Notes: a model not told the origin generated them from the letters alone. A stretch of DNA of 5,512 nucleotides from Actinomycetota bacterium (GCA_023488645.1 JAMDDL010000136.1:1-5512), one strand, 5' to 3'; shown: positions 1 to 5,512, counted from the first letter of the stretch. Program-made: numbers and translations.

Positions 1-2
1 AA

Positions 3-560
3 GCTTCACATGCAGGCGGCTCTCCGGAAAAGGGAATAAATTCAATAAAATCAGCAGCTCTTGCAATAACAAATATAAAATCAGGCAGAATTGATGAAGA
101 AACCACCTGTAATATCGGAGTTATAAACGGCGGCCAAGAAACAAACATAGTACCTGAAATAACGGAAGTTAAAACTGAAGCAAGAAGTTTAAATGTTAAT
201 AAATTAAATAATGTTACCGATGAAATTGTTTATCAATTTAAAAAAGCTTCAGATATATCGGGAACGAAACTGGAATATGAAATAATAAGGGAGTATGAAG
301 GATATGAAATCAGCCCGGATGATTCTGCTGTTAAAATTGCAGAAAATGCATTAAAAAAATTAGGAATTACCTGCAAGTTAAAACCGACAGGCGGCGGAAG
401 CGATGCCAACAATTTTAATTCAAGAGGAAAACATGCTGTAAATTTAAGCTGCGGAATTGAAAATTGTCACTCAAATGAGGAATATATAAAAATTGAAGAA
501 CTTGGAAAATTAATAAAATTAATAATTGAAATATGCAGATACGATAAAGAGGAAATATGA
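3..560 (+). CDS. PepT-like M20 family metallopeptidase, C-terminal part (5' end outside window)
   Basis: This reading frame is open from the left edge and ends at TGA 558-560, giving 185 residues of what is normally a protein of about 370-410, so the N-terminal half with most zinc ligands is missing only because of the window edge. Visible family marks, numbered from the first codon seen: an SHAGGSPEKGIN stretch (2-13) typical of the start of the M20 dimerisation domain; INGGQETNIVPE (41-52), the usual GG-x-x-x-NIVP turn; TGGGSDANNF (129-138), where the chain returns to the catalytic domain; and NCHSNEEYI (154-162), whose His156 matches the C-terminal zinc-ligand histidine. Family members are cytoplasmic zinc aminopeptidases acting on short peptides; the PepT-like subgroup is suggested by the SDAN and HSNEEY motifs, but the true substrate is unknown. 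The stop overlaps the nudF start (ATGA), so the two are likely co-translated. Confidence 0.9.
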   Translation, partial: ASHAGGSPEKGINSIKSAALAITNIKSGRIDEETTCNIGVINGGQETNIVPEITEVKTEARSLNVNKLNNVTDEIVYQFKKASDISGTKLEYEIIREYEGYEISPDDSAVKIAENALKKLGITCKLKPTGGGSDANNFNSRGKHAVNLSCGIENCHSNEEYIKIEELGKLIKLIIEICRYDKEEI

Positions 561-1132
561 CTGAAAATCTTACAGAGAAAACATTAAAATCAAAAAAAAT
601 TTTTGACGGCAGCGTCATAAAACTGTTTTTTGATGAAGTAATTCTGCCGAACCATAAAATAGCAACAAGAGAAAAGGTATGGCATCCCGGTGCGGTAGCT
701 GTAGTTCCTGTAACTTCTGATAATGAAGTAATCCTTATAAAACAATTCAGATATCCTGTCGGGGAAGTACTTATTGAAATTCCTGCAGGAAAATTGGATA
801 AAAACGAAATTCCCATCGAATGCGCAAAAAGAGAGCTTAAGGAGGAAACCGGAGCCTTTGGCGGTAATTTTATTCATTTAACTTCCTTTTATACAACACC
901 AGGTTTTTCAAGCGAATTTCTGCATTTGTATATGGCAATTAACTTTGAAAGAAAGGAAAACAATCTGGATGAAGATGAATTCCTGCAAATCATAAAAATT
1001 CCGCTTAAGGACAGTTTTGACTGGGTATTTGAAGGAAAAATAAAGGATGCAAAAAGTATAATAGGTATATTAATGGCAGACAAATACCTTAAAGATAATC
1101 ACTGCAGCTTAAGTGATAAATTTAAAAAATAA
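557..1132 (+). CDS. nudF: Nudix hydrolase, ADP-ribose pyrophosphatase
   Basis: This 191-residue cytoplasmic enzyme probably hydrolyses ADP-ribose to AMP and ribose 5-phosphate. The Nudix box is a perfect match to GX5EX7REUXEEXGU, running from Gly78 to Ala100 with Glu84, Arg92, Glu93, Glu96 and Glu97 as the metal-binding and catalytic core. Pro115 lies 15 residues past the end of the box, in a YTTPGFSSE stretch; a proline at this place is the known mark of the ADP-ribose pyrophosphatase subfamily. The N-terminal domain (about 1-45) and the ILIKQFRYPVGE strand (59-70) also fit the NudF/YqkG type, and the length is normal. The start ATG overlaps the upstream TGA and is preceded by AGAGGA at 548-553, a good though close ribosome binding site. 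Substrate preference among nucleoside diphosphate sugars cannot be settled from sequence. Confidence 0.93.
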   Translation: MTENLTEKTLKSKKIFDGSVIKLFFDEVILPNHKIATREKVWHPGAVAVVPVTSDNEVILIKQFRYPVGEVLIEIPAGKLDKNEIPIECAKRELKEETGAFGGNFIHLTSFYTTPGFSSEFLHLYMAINFERKENNLDEDEFLQIIKIPLKDSFDWVFEGKIKDAKSIIGILMADKYLKDNHCSLSDKFKK

Positions 1133-1154
1133 TATTTTTCAGCAAAAAAATATT
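1131..1154. repeat. all-A/T inverted repeat between nudF and xerD
   Basis: AATATTTTT (1131-1139) and AAAAATATT (1146-1154) are exact reverse complements, separated by the 6-nt loop CAGCAA. The stem starts inside the nudF stop codon and ends one base before the xerD ATG, so it occupies the whole intergenic space where a ribosome binding site would be expected. It has no G-C pair in the stem and no separate T-tract after it, so it does not look like an intrinsic terminator. It may be a weak hairpin affecting xerD translation, or simply AT-rich chance. Confidence 0.45.
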
Positions 1155-1155
1155 C

Positions 1156-2085
1156 ATGATAAAAAATTCAAAAAGCCATAAAAAATGTGAACTGGACAGG
1201 CAAATAAAAAGTTTCTGTGACTTTTTAATATTTGAGAAACATTTTTCAAATAATACTGTTGCTTCTTACAGCAGGGACCTTTTAATTTTTAAAGAATATT
1301 TTGATCAAAATAAGGATAAAAATTTTTTAACCTTAAATCATGAGGATATTCTTGCATTTCTTGAAAATTTGTATAATTTCTATATTGAATCATCTGTTTC
1401 AAGGCTTTTATCCTGCTTGAGAAGTTTTTATAAATTTCTTTTAAGAGAAGACATTGTAAAAAAAAATCCTTTTGCTGAAATAAAAAATCCTTTAAAGCCA
1501 AAAAATATGATTGAAATTTTAGACGTTGATGAAACTAAAAATTTTCTGGACAGACTGCCTCATGCAACAAAACTTGAAACAAGAAACAAAGCAATGTTTG
1601 AACTTATTTATTCTTCGGGAATGAGAGTAAGTGAAATTATTAATTTAAAATTAAATGACATAGATTATGAAGAAAATTTAATAAGATGCATAGGGAAGGG
1701 AAACAAGGAAAGAATAATTCCTGCAGGTGAAACCGCAATTCATTACCTTAAAGTATATATTAAATCAGCAAGGCTTGAGTTGCAGGGCAAAAAAAGTGCA
1801 AAGTCATCAGAATTTGTTTTTTTAAATAAAAACGGAACAAAAATAACAAGGCAGGGTTTCTGGAAAATAATGAAAAAATATGCAAAGCAGCTTAATTTAA
1901 ATAAAAATATATATCCTCACTTATTCAGACACAGCTATGCAACGCATATGCTTGAAAGAGGCGCCGATTTAAGGATTGTACAGGAGCTTCTTGGACACAG
2001 CAGTATCTCATCAACTGAAATTTATACCAATATTAACAGGAAATTCATAAAGGATTCTTTTTTCAGGCATCATCCAAGAAAATAA
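1156..2085 (+). CDS. xerD: Site-specific tyrosine recombinase, XerD type
   Basis: This 309-residue recombinase belongs to the XerC/XerD family that resolves chromosome dimers at dif sites and may also be used by integrating elements. The N-terminal SAM-like core-binding domain (about 14-105) contains the family pattern FEKHFSNNTVASYSRDL (26-42). All six catalytic residues are present with spacing close to E. coli XerD: Arg157 (SGMRVSE), Lys181 (GKGNKER), His255 and Arg258 (PHLFRHSYATH), His281 (LGHSS) and the nucleophile Tyr290. The C-terminus ends HHPRK, as in many Xer proteins. The position within a housekeeping cluster next to nudF supports a cellular Xer rather than a phage integrase; XerC versus XerD is a judgement from overall similarity. 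ATG 1156 is the only good start, but no Shine-Dalgarno sequence precedes it; an A/T inverted repeat fills that space instead. It lies 23 bp after nudF and is probably co-transcribed with it. Confidence 0.93.
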   Translation: MIKNSKSHKKCELDRQIKSFCDFLIFEKHFSNNTVASYSRDLLIFKEYFDQNKDKNFLTLNHEDILAFLENLYNFYIESSVSRLLSCLRSFYKFLLREDIVKKNPFAEIKNPLKPKNMIEILDVDETKNFLDRLPHATKLETRNKAMFELIYSSGMRVSEIINLKLNDIDYEENLIRCIGKGNKERIIPAGETAIHYLKVYIKSARLELQGKKSAKSSEFVFLNKNGTKITRQGFWKIMKKYAKQLNLNKNIYPHLFRHSYATHMLERGADLRIVQELLGHSSISSTEIYTNINRKFIKDSFFRHHPRK

Positions 2086-2092
2086 AAAAAAC

Positions 2093-2110
2093 TGGAAGCA
2101 TTTCCAATTT
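2093..2110 (+). terminator. possible weak terminator hairpin after xerD
   Basis: TGGAA (2093-2097) pairs with TTCCA (2102-2106) around a GCAT loop, with A-tract and TTT flanks that could add A-U pairs after one mismatch. It begins 7 bp after the xerD stop, the right place for a terminator. The stem is only 5 bp with two G-C pairs and the following T-run is only three bases, so function is uncertain. Confidence 0.25.
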
Positions 2111-2168
2111 CATGATAGGGATAAAAATAAAGTTGCAAGAATCAGCGGCTTAGGTATTTCGAAAACAC

Positions 2169-2199
2169 GCAAGCTTTGCCCCAGCGAGTCAAAGCTTGC
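2169..2199. repeat. perfect 10-bp hairpin inside the structured element
   Basis: GCAAGCTTTG at 2169-2178 is the exact reverse complement of CAAAGCTTGC at 2190-2199, with an 11-nt G/C-containing loop between. It is the strongest single stem in the window. No T-tract follows it on either strand, so it is not an ordinary intrinsic terminator. Confidence 0.7.
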
Positions 2200-2216
2200 T
2201 CGGATTTAAGGCTTCG

Positions 2217-2235
2217 CTCTCTTCTCTAAAGAGAG
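2217..2235. repeat. 7-bp hairpin capping the second arm of the structured element
   Basis: CTCTCTT (2217-2223) pairs with AAGAGAG (2229-2235) around a CTCTA loop, enclosed by the outer AAGGCT/AGCCTT pairing at 2208-2213 and 2251-2256. AAGG can also pair with CCTT at 2239-2242, so an alternative fold exists. Confidence 0.5.
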
Positions 2236-2370
2236 GAACCTTGCCCGCTCAGCCTTCATACGGTTTTCTCAACACCTAAGCCTTATCCAATAATTCGTTT
2301 TTGATCGCGAAAAAGGAAATGCTAACTAAAAGGTATAAAAATTTGTATAATTTTCAAAATTAAGGTATTG

Positions 2371-2400
2371 TTTTAATCTTAAAAATCAGTTTAATATAAT
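2371..2400 (+). promoter_or_regulatory. candidate sigma-A-type promoter for the M50-trpS-scpAB run
   Basis: A perfect -10 hexamer TATAAT lies at 2395-2400, with a weak -35 match TTTTAA at 2371-2376 (18-bp spacer); TTGTTT at 2368-2373 is a better hexamer but the spacer would be 21 bp. A transcript would begin near 2407, leaving a leader of about 30 nt before ATG 2437. In DNA this AT-rich such hexamers arise by chance, and two more TATAAT copies are nearby, so the exact site is uncertain; the gap position makes some promoter here likely. Confidence 0.35.
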
Positions 2401-2436
2401 AAAACTAAAAAATTTAATTATAATTTTTGTAAAAAT

Positions 2437-3189
2437 ATGACGGGAAATTTATTTTCAGATTTCGGAAATTTCATACTTCAGTTGTTTATAGTGCTTCCGG
2501 GAATATACCTTGCTGTGGTGCTTCATGAAGTAATGCATGGTTATATAGCATTGAAAAATGGAGACTATACTGCTAAAAATCTTGGAAGATTAAATTTAAA
2601 TCCTTTAAGGCATATAGATATTTTTGGAAGCATAGTCATGCCGGTGCTCCTGCTGCTTTTTAGGTCTAATATAATTTTTGCTTATGCAAAACCTGTTCCA
2701 ATAAATCCGTCATATTTTAGAAATTTCAGAAAGGGTTTAAGGAATACTTCTCTTGCAGGTCCGGGCACAAATCTTGTTCTGTCTTTTATTTTAGGTTCTT
2801 TGTATGGTTTACTTCTGATGATTTCTTCCTTAATATTAAAAAAGCCGGCATCTGAATTATTAAGTGACGGACTGGGATATGCGCTGGCAGGTACTTCTCA
2901 AATCACATTTTTTGGAATAATGAGTGCGGTTTTTATATATGCAATAAGAATTAACATATTCCTTGCAATATTTAATTTCATCCCCATACCGCCTCTGGAT
3001 GGCTCAAAAATAGTTGCATCTTTTTTACCGGAAAATGCAATGTTTAAATATTTAAGTATTGGCAGAATAGGATTTTTTATTATTTTTGCACTTATATTCC
3101 TTGGAGGCAGAATATTCTGGTCTTTCATTGACCCTGCAATTAATTTTTTGTTTTTAAATTTGGGATTCTGGTGGAGGTTTTTAATTTAG
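2437..3189 (+). CDS. Site-2 protease-like M50 family membrane zinc metalloprotease
   Basis: This 250-residue integral membrane protein has the signature of the small M50B (YwhC/Rip-like, no PDZ domain) group. The zinc-binding HEVMH lies at 30-34 inside the first hydrophobic segment; the family's second conserved block is NPLRHIDIFGS (55-65); AGPGTN is at 107-112; and the third zinc ligand is expected to be Asp188 in NFIPIPPLDGS (180-190). Hydrophobic stretches at about 12-36, 65-84, 107-135, 157-183, 205-225 and 232-248 suggest five to six membrane segments, so cleavage would occur within the membrane. The substrate is unknown; relatives process membrane-bound regulators, but nothing near this gene is an anti-sigma factor or other obvious target. 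The gene opens the second gene run after a promoter-like stretch. No Shine-Dalgarno sequence precedes ATG 2437, though the start gives a normal family N-terminus. Confidence 0.88.
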   Translation: MTGNLFSDFGNFILQLFIVLPGIYLAVVLHEVMHGYIALKNGDYTAKNLGRLNLNPLRHIDIFGSIVMPVLLLLFRSNIIFAYAKPVPINPSYFRNFRKGLRNTSLAGPGTNLVLSFILGSLYGLLLMISSLILKKPASELLSDGLGYALAGTSQITFFGIMSAVFIYAIRINIFLAIFNFIPIPPLDGSKIVASFLPENAMFKYLSIGRIGFFIIFALIFLGGRIFWSFIDPAINFLFLNLGFWWRFLI

Positions 3190-3231
3190 TTTGAGTCTTT
3201 TTATTTTTTTATCTTAAGGAAGAGTTTAAAA

Positions 3232-4218
3232 ATGGCAGATAAACAAATTATGCTTACAGGTTTCAGACCAACAGGAAGACTGCATCTGGGACATCTTCAC
3301 GGAAACATTATGAATATGCTGAAATATCAAAAGGAATATAAAAATTATTTTTTCCTTGTTGACTGGCATGCTCTTTCAACAGAGTATCAGAATCCTGAAA
3401 ATATTAAGAACAATTTAATAGAATGTATCACAGACCTGATTGCACTTGGAATTGATCCTGAAATCACTCATCTTTACAGACAATCAGATATAATACAGAT
3501 TCCTGAACTTACATTATATTTTTCAATGATAACCCCGCTTTCATGGCTTCAAAGATGTCCTACTTATAAAGAGCAGGTAAAGGAATTAAAGGCAAAGGAT
3601 CTGTCTACGCTGGGTTTTTTAAGTTATCCGGTCCTGATGGCTGCCGATATCTTAATAATTAATGCAGATATTGTGCCTGTGGGTGAAGATCAGCTGCCTC
3701 ATCTGGAATTAACAAGGGAAATAGCAAGAAGGTTCAATAGTCTTTATGGGCAGTATTTTAAAGAACCAAAAGAACTTCTGTCAAAATCAACCCGTGTTAT
3801 TGGCACTGACGGCAGGAAAATGTCAAAAAGTTATGGAAATGCCATATTCCTGGCTGATGATTACAAAACAATAAAAGAAAAAATACGGCAGATGATTACA
3901 GATCCTAAAAGAATACATCCAACAGACCCTGGCCATCCGCAGGTTTGCAATGTTTTTTCATTTTACAAACTTTATCAGGATAATAAAATTAAAGAAATTG
4001 AAAACAGGTGCAAAAGAGGAAAAATCGGTTGTATAAAATGCAAGGATGAAATAGCTCAAATTATTTACGATTCCCTTAAAGATTTTCAGGAAAGAAGGAG
4101 ACAGCTTGCAAAAGATTCAGGTTATATATATAAAATCCTTGAAAAAGGTAAAAATCATGTATGCGAAGTTTCCTCAAGAACAATAAAGGAAGTAAGGGAA
4201 AAGATAGGAATTGATTAG
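3232..4218 (+). CDS. trpS: Tryptophanyl-tRNA synthetase with a four-cysteine (possible Fe-S) motif
   Basis: This class I aminoacyl-tRNA synthetase charges tRNA-Trp with tryptophan in the cytoplasm. It has 328 residues, a typical bacterial length. The HIGH-type ATP motif is PTGRLHLGH (13-21), followed by VDWHALST (43-50), WLQRCPTYKEQ (105-115), GEDQ (151-154) and the KMSKS loop at 196-200. Four cysteines, Cys239, Cys260, Cys267 and Cys270, form C-x20-C-x6-C-x2-C in the C-terminal anticodon-side region. This closely resembles the cysteine motif of Thermotoga maritima TrpRS, which is known to bind a [4Fe-4S] cluster, so an iron-sulfur form is likely here too. The start ATG 3232 is preceded by AAGGAAGAG at 3216-3224. 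No T-box, trp attenuator or leader structure fits in the 42 bp upstream. The stop overlaps the scpA start by 8 bp, so the two are probably translated together. Confidence 0.96.
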   Translation: MADKQIMLTGFRPTGRLHLGHLHGNIMNMLKYQKEYKNYFFLVDWHALSTEYQNPENIKNNLIECITDLIALGIDPEITHLYRQSDIIQIPELTLYFSMITPLSWLQRCPTYKEQVKELKAKDLSTLGFLSYPVLMAADILIINADIVPVGEDQLPHLELTREIARRFNSLYGQYFKEPKELLSKSTRVIGTDGRKMSKSYGNAIFLADDYKTIKEKIRQMITDPKRIHPTDPGHPQVCNVFSFYKLYQDNKIKEIENRCKRGKIGCIKCKDEIAQIIYDSLKDFQERRRQLAKDSGYIYKILEKGKNHVCEVSSRTIKEVREKIGID

Positions 4219-4966
4219 TGTTTATCAGATTGGACAAAATTCAAAATACAATATTGAAATAAATGATTTTTCAGGTCCGGTAAGTGTCCTGATCGATCTG
4301 GTACAAAAGAAAAAAATAAGCATTTATGAAGTCAGCATAAGTTCAATAATAAAAGATTTTTTTAAATATATTAAAAAAAACAGGCAAGTTGTCCTTGAAG
4401 AAATATCAGGCTTTATTTATTTTGCTGCAGTGCTGCTTGAGCTTAAGGCAAAGGCACTCATACCTTCCAGAAATACAGAAACTGAAGTTGAAGAAAATAC
4501 TGATCTGGAAGTATTAAGAAAAAGGGAGCAGGAGTATAAAATTTTCAGGGAGATATCAAACTGTTTTTCCGCATTCATTGAAAGGGAAAGTGAATATTTT
4601 GTAAGAGAAGCACCTCTTGAAGAGCAGTTCTTAAGTTTCATGCCTGAAATATTTAAACAAATAAAAATCACTGATTTACATAATATTGCTTCAAAACTTC
4701 TAATTTCAAAAGAAGAAAAGATAAGCATCGCATCTTTTTACAGAGAAAAAATAACAAAAACAATTTTTCAGGAAATAAACAGAATAAAAGAAGTACTTGG
4801 CAAACATGATAATGTGACATTCAGGGAACTTACAAATACTTATACGTGCCTGATTGATATTTTCATTTGTTTTCTGTCAATACTTGAATTATATAAAAAT
4901 GAATTTATTGATATTGAGCAGTTTGAGCTTTTCGGGGAAATACTTATTAAAAAGGCAGCAGTTTAA
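4211..4966 (+). CDS. scpA: Segregation and condensation protein A (kleisin subunit of SMC-ScpAB)
   Basis: ScpA is the kleisin that bridges the SMC heads and binds ScpB, forming the bacterial condensin that organises and segregates the chromosome. At 251 residues it has normal length. The N-terminal helical domain contains FSGPVSVLIDLVQKKKISIYEV (20-41), matching the family pattern FEGPLDLLLxLIxxxKLDIYDI, and ISGFIYFAAVLLELKAKALIP (65-85) matches its second conserved block. A charged, variable linker follows (about 88-135). The C-terminal winged-helix domain is seen as VTFRELTNTY (202-211) through FLSILELYKNEFIDIEQFELFGEILI (221-246). A TAG at 4205-4207 closes the frame upstream, so TTG 4211 is the earliest usual start; AGGAA lies directly against it, too close for a normal ribosome binding site, so initiation probably depends on coupling to trpS. 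The usual Glu and Asp of the EGPLDLL motif are replaced by Ser. Confidence 0.92.
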   Translation: MISVYQIGQNSKYNIEINDFSGPVSVLIDLVQKKKISIYEVSISSIIKDFFKYIKKNRQVVLEEISGFIYFAAVLLELKAKALIPSRNTETEVEENTDLEVLRKREQEYKIFREISNCFSAFIERESEYFVREAPLEEQFLSFMPEIFKQIKITDLHNIASKLLISKEEKISIASFYREKITKTIFQEINRIKEVLGKHDNVTFRELTNTYTCLIDIFICFLSILELYKNEFIDIEQFELFGEILIKKAAV

Positions 4967-4971
4967 ATAAA

Positions 4972-5512
4972 ATGCCGGAAGAAAACAATAAAAATTTACA
5001 GCAAAGCATGAATTCTGCTTTTGACTTATATGATAATCTTTTAAATGAAAAACCTCCGGTTAAAACCTGCGTGGAGGCAATTTTATTTATTTCTGAATCT
5101 CCTGTAGGTACACATGAAATAGCAAAAGTACTTAATTGTGATGAAAATATCATACTTTCAGCTATCAAACAGCTTGAAAAGGAATATATTGAAGAAAACA
5201 GAGGATTTATAGTAAGAAAAATTGGAGAAGGCTACAGGTTATTTTCAAATCCGAAGCTGCATGAAATTTTAAAAGAATTTGCAAATACAAATATTAAAGC
5301 ACATATAACACAAGCCACACTTGAAACTCTTGCCATAATTGCATATAAACAGCCTGTTACAAGGTCTCAAATAGCTGAAATCAGGGGTGTTAAAACTGAT
5401 AGTGTTGTTGTAAGTCTTGCAGCCAAGGGGCTTATAAAAGAAGCAGGAAGATTAAAAGAGCCCGGCAATCCAATTATCTACAGGACGACACCTAAATTTC
5501 TTGAAATACTGG
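4972..5512 (+). CDS. scpB: Segregation and condensation protein B, N-terminal part (3' end outside window)
   Basis: ScpB dimerises through winged-helix domains and binds the ScpA linker in the SMC condensin complex. The frame runs from ATG 4972 to the window end, giving 180 residues of a protein usually about 180-250 long. The first winged helix starts at VKTCVEAILFISESPVGTHEIA (30-51), and the second holds the highly conserved LETLAIIAYKQPVTRSQIAEIRG (117-139) and GLIKEAGR (153-160), then PGNPIIYRTTPKFLEIL (164-180), near the usual end of the conserved core. About 30 N-terminal residues, polar and asparagine-rich, precede the conserved domain; Met13 (ATG at 5008) is an alternative start, but neither has a clear Shine-Dalgarno sequence. 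The gene lies 5 bp after scpA, as in most bacteria where the two form an operon, and is likely translationally coupled. Confidence 0.94.
   Translation, partial: MPEENNKNLQQSMNSAFDLYDNLLNEKPPVKTCVEAILFISESPVGTHEIAKVLNCDENIILSAIKQLEKEYIEENRGFIVRKIGEGYRLFSNPKLHEILKEFANTNIKAHITQATLETLAIIAYKQPVTRSQIAEIRGVKTDSVVVSLAAKGLIKEAGRLKEPGNPIIYRTTPKFLEIL

Larger units (their letters stand above)
2147..2282. repeat. structured element with imperfect terminal inverted repeats and two internal hairpins (MITE-like or structured RNA)
   Basis: The two 20-bp ends (2147-2166 and 2263-2282) are inverted repeats matching at 17 of 20 positions: GGCTTAGGT pairs exactly with ACCTAAGCC, and GAAAAC with GTTTTC. Inside are a perfect 10-bp hairpin (2169-2178 with 2190-2199, loop of 11) and a second arm formed by AAGGCT (2208-2213) with AGCCTT (2251-2256), capped by a 7-bp hairpin (2217-2223 with 2229-2235, loop of 5). 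All these pairings nest without conflict into a Y shape. The block is 50% G+C by direct count (68 of 136) in a very AT-rich setting. No transposase, no clear target-site duplication and no ORF are present. It could be a non-autonomous mobile element, a dispersed palindromic repeat, or a structured non-coding RNA of unknown strand; I do not recognise the family. Confidence 0.6.
2086..2436. other. 351-bp intergenic gap between xerD and the M50 protease gene
   Basis: No convincing coding sequence was found on either strand. From left to right the gap holds a short weak hairpin (2093-2106), a 136-bp 50% G+C block with terminal inverted repeats and internal hairpins (2147-2282), a short AT palindrome (2348-2362), and an AT-rich stretch with three TATAAT hexamers (2346-2351, 2395-2400, 2419-2424) ahead of the next gene. 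It is the only long break in an otherwise tightly packed run of genes and therefore probably separates two transcription units. Confidence 0.75.

Noticed and set aside
415..877. Long minus-strand open frames opposite the peptidase and nudF genes
   Set aside because: They lie antisense to genes with clear conserved motifs, show no recognisable domain, and are expected from AT-rich codon use.
2206..2259. A 17-codon minus-strand ORF inside the structured element
   Set aside because: It is short, follows the hairpin arms base for base, and shows no ribosome binding site; the structure explains the sequence better than coding.
2147..2282. CRISPR array or tRNA gene explaining the structured block
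   Set aside because: There are no spaced direct repeats, and no tRNA features such as a T-loop GGTTCRA in the right place, a 7-bp anticodon context or a CCA-type end were found.
2319..2363. A 14-codon ORF (ATG 2319 to TAA 2361-2363) with AAGGA just upstream, possible leader peptide before the M50 gene
   Set aside because: Short ORFs of this size are expected by chance; it has no run of regulatory codons such as Trp, no hairpins follow it, and its start is only a couple of bases from the purine tract.
2330..2400. Possible dif site near xerD in the AT-rich gap
   Set aside because: No 28-bp site with two 11-bp half-sites resembling known dif sequences could be found, and dif usually lies near the terminus and not next to xerD.
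3190..3231. Regulatory leader (T-box or trp attenuator) before trpS
   Set aside because: Only 42 bp separate the genes, with no T-box motif, no Trp-rich leader and no stable hairpin.
4417..5168. Minus-strand open frames opposite scpA and scpB
   Set aside because: The opposite strand encodes well-conserved ScpA and ScpB; the low-complexity serine- and phenylalanine-rich products are typical of reverse-complement shadows.

Overview
The window is a compact, AT-rich bacterial segment with every gene on the + strand. It holds seven protein genes: the 3' part of a PepT-like M20 peptidase, a Nudix ADP-ribose pyrophosphatase (nudF), a XerD-type tyrosine recombinase, a membrane M50 (site-2 protease-like) metalloprotease, tryptophanyl-tRNA synthetase (trpS), scpA, and the 5' part of scpB. 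The low G+C, the use of TAA/TGA/TAG as ordinary stops, and a nudF-xerD-scpA-scpB type gene order fit a Clostridia-like Firmicute or another deep-branching, probably anaerobic, bacterial lineage. The sequence alone does not fix the phylum.

Layout. Positions 1-1132: the peptidase and nudF are translationally coupled by an ATGA overlap. Positions 1156-2085: xerD follows after 23 bp that are almost filled by an all-A/T inverted repeat. Positions 2086-2436: the only large gap. It holds a weak hairpin just after xerD, a 136-bp structured element with imperfect terminal inverted repeats and two internal hairpins (50% G+C by count, against very AT-rich flanks), and an AT-rich promoter-like stretch. 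Positions 2437-5512: a second tight run, M50 protease, trpS (42 bp later), scpA (TTG start overlapping the trpS stop by 8 bp) and scpB (5 bp later, running off the window end).

Function. The theme that links the ends is chromosome maintenance: XerD resolves chromosome dimers, and ScpA and ScpB are the kleisin and winged-helix partners of SMC condensin. The peptidase, Nudix enzyme, M50 protease and TrpRS are housekeeping genes that commonly travel in such clusters.

Most of the window is ordinary conserved housekeeping sequence. The items most worth a second look are the structured element at 2147-2282, which is not explained by any gene, and the four-cysteine motif in TrpRS that resembles the [4Fe-4S]-binding motif of the Thermotoga maritima enzyme.
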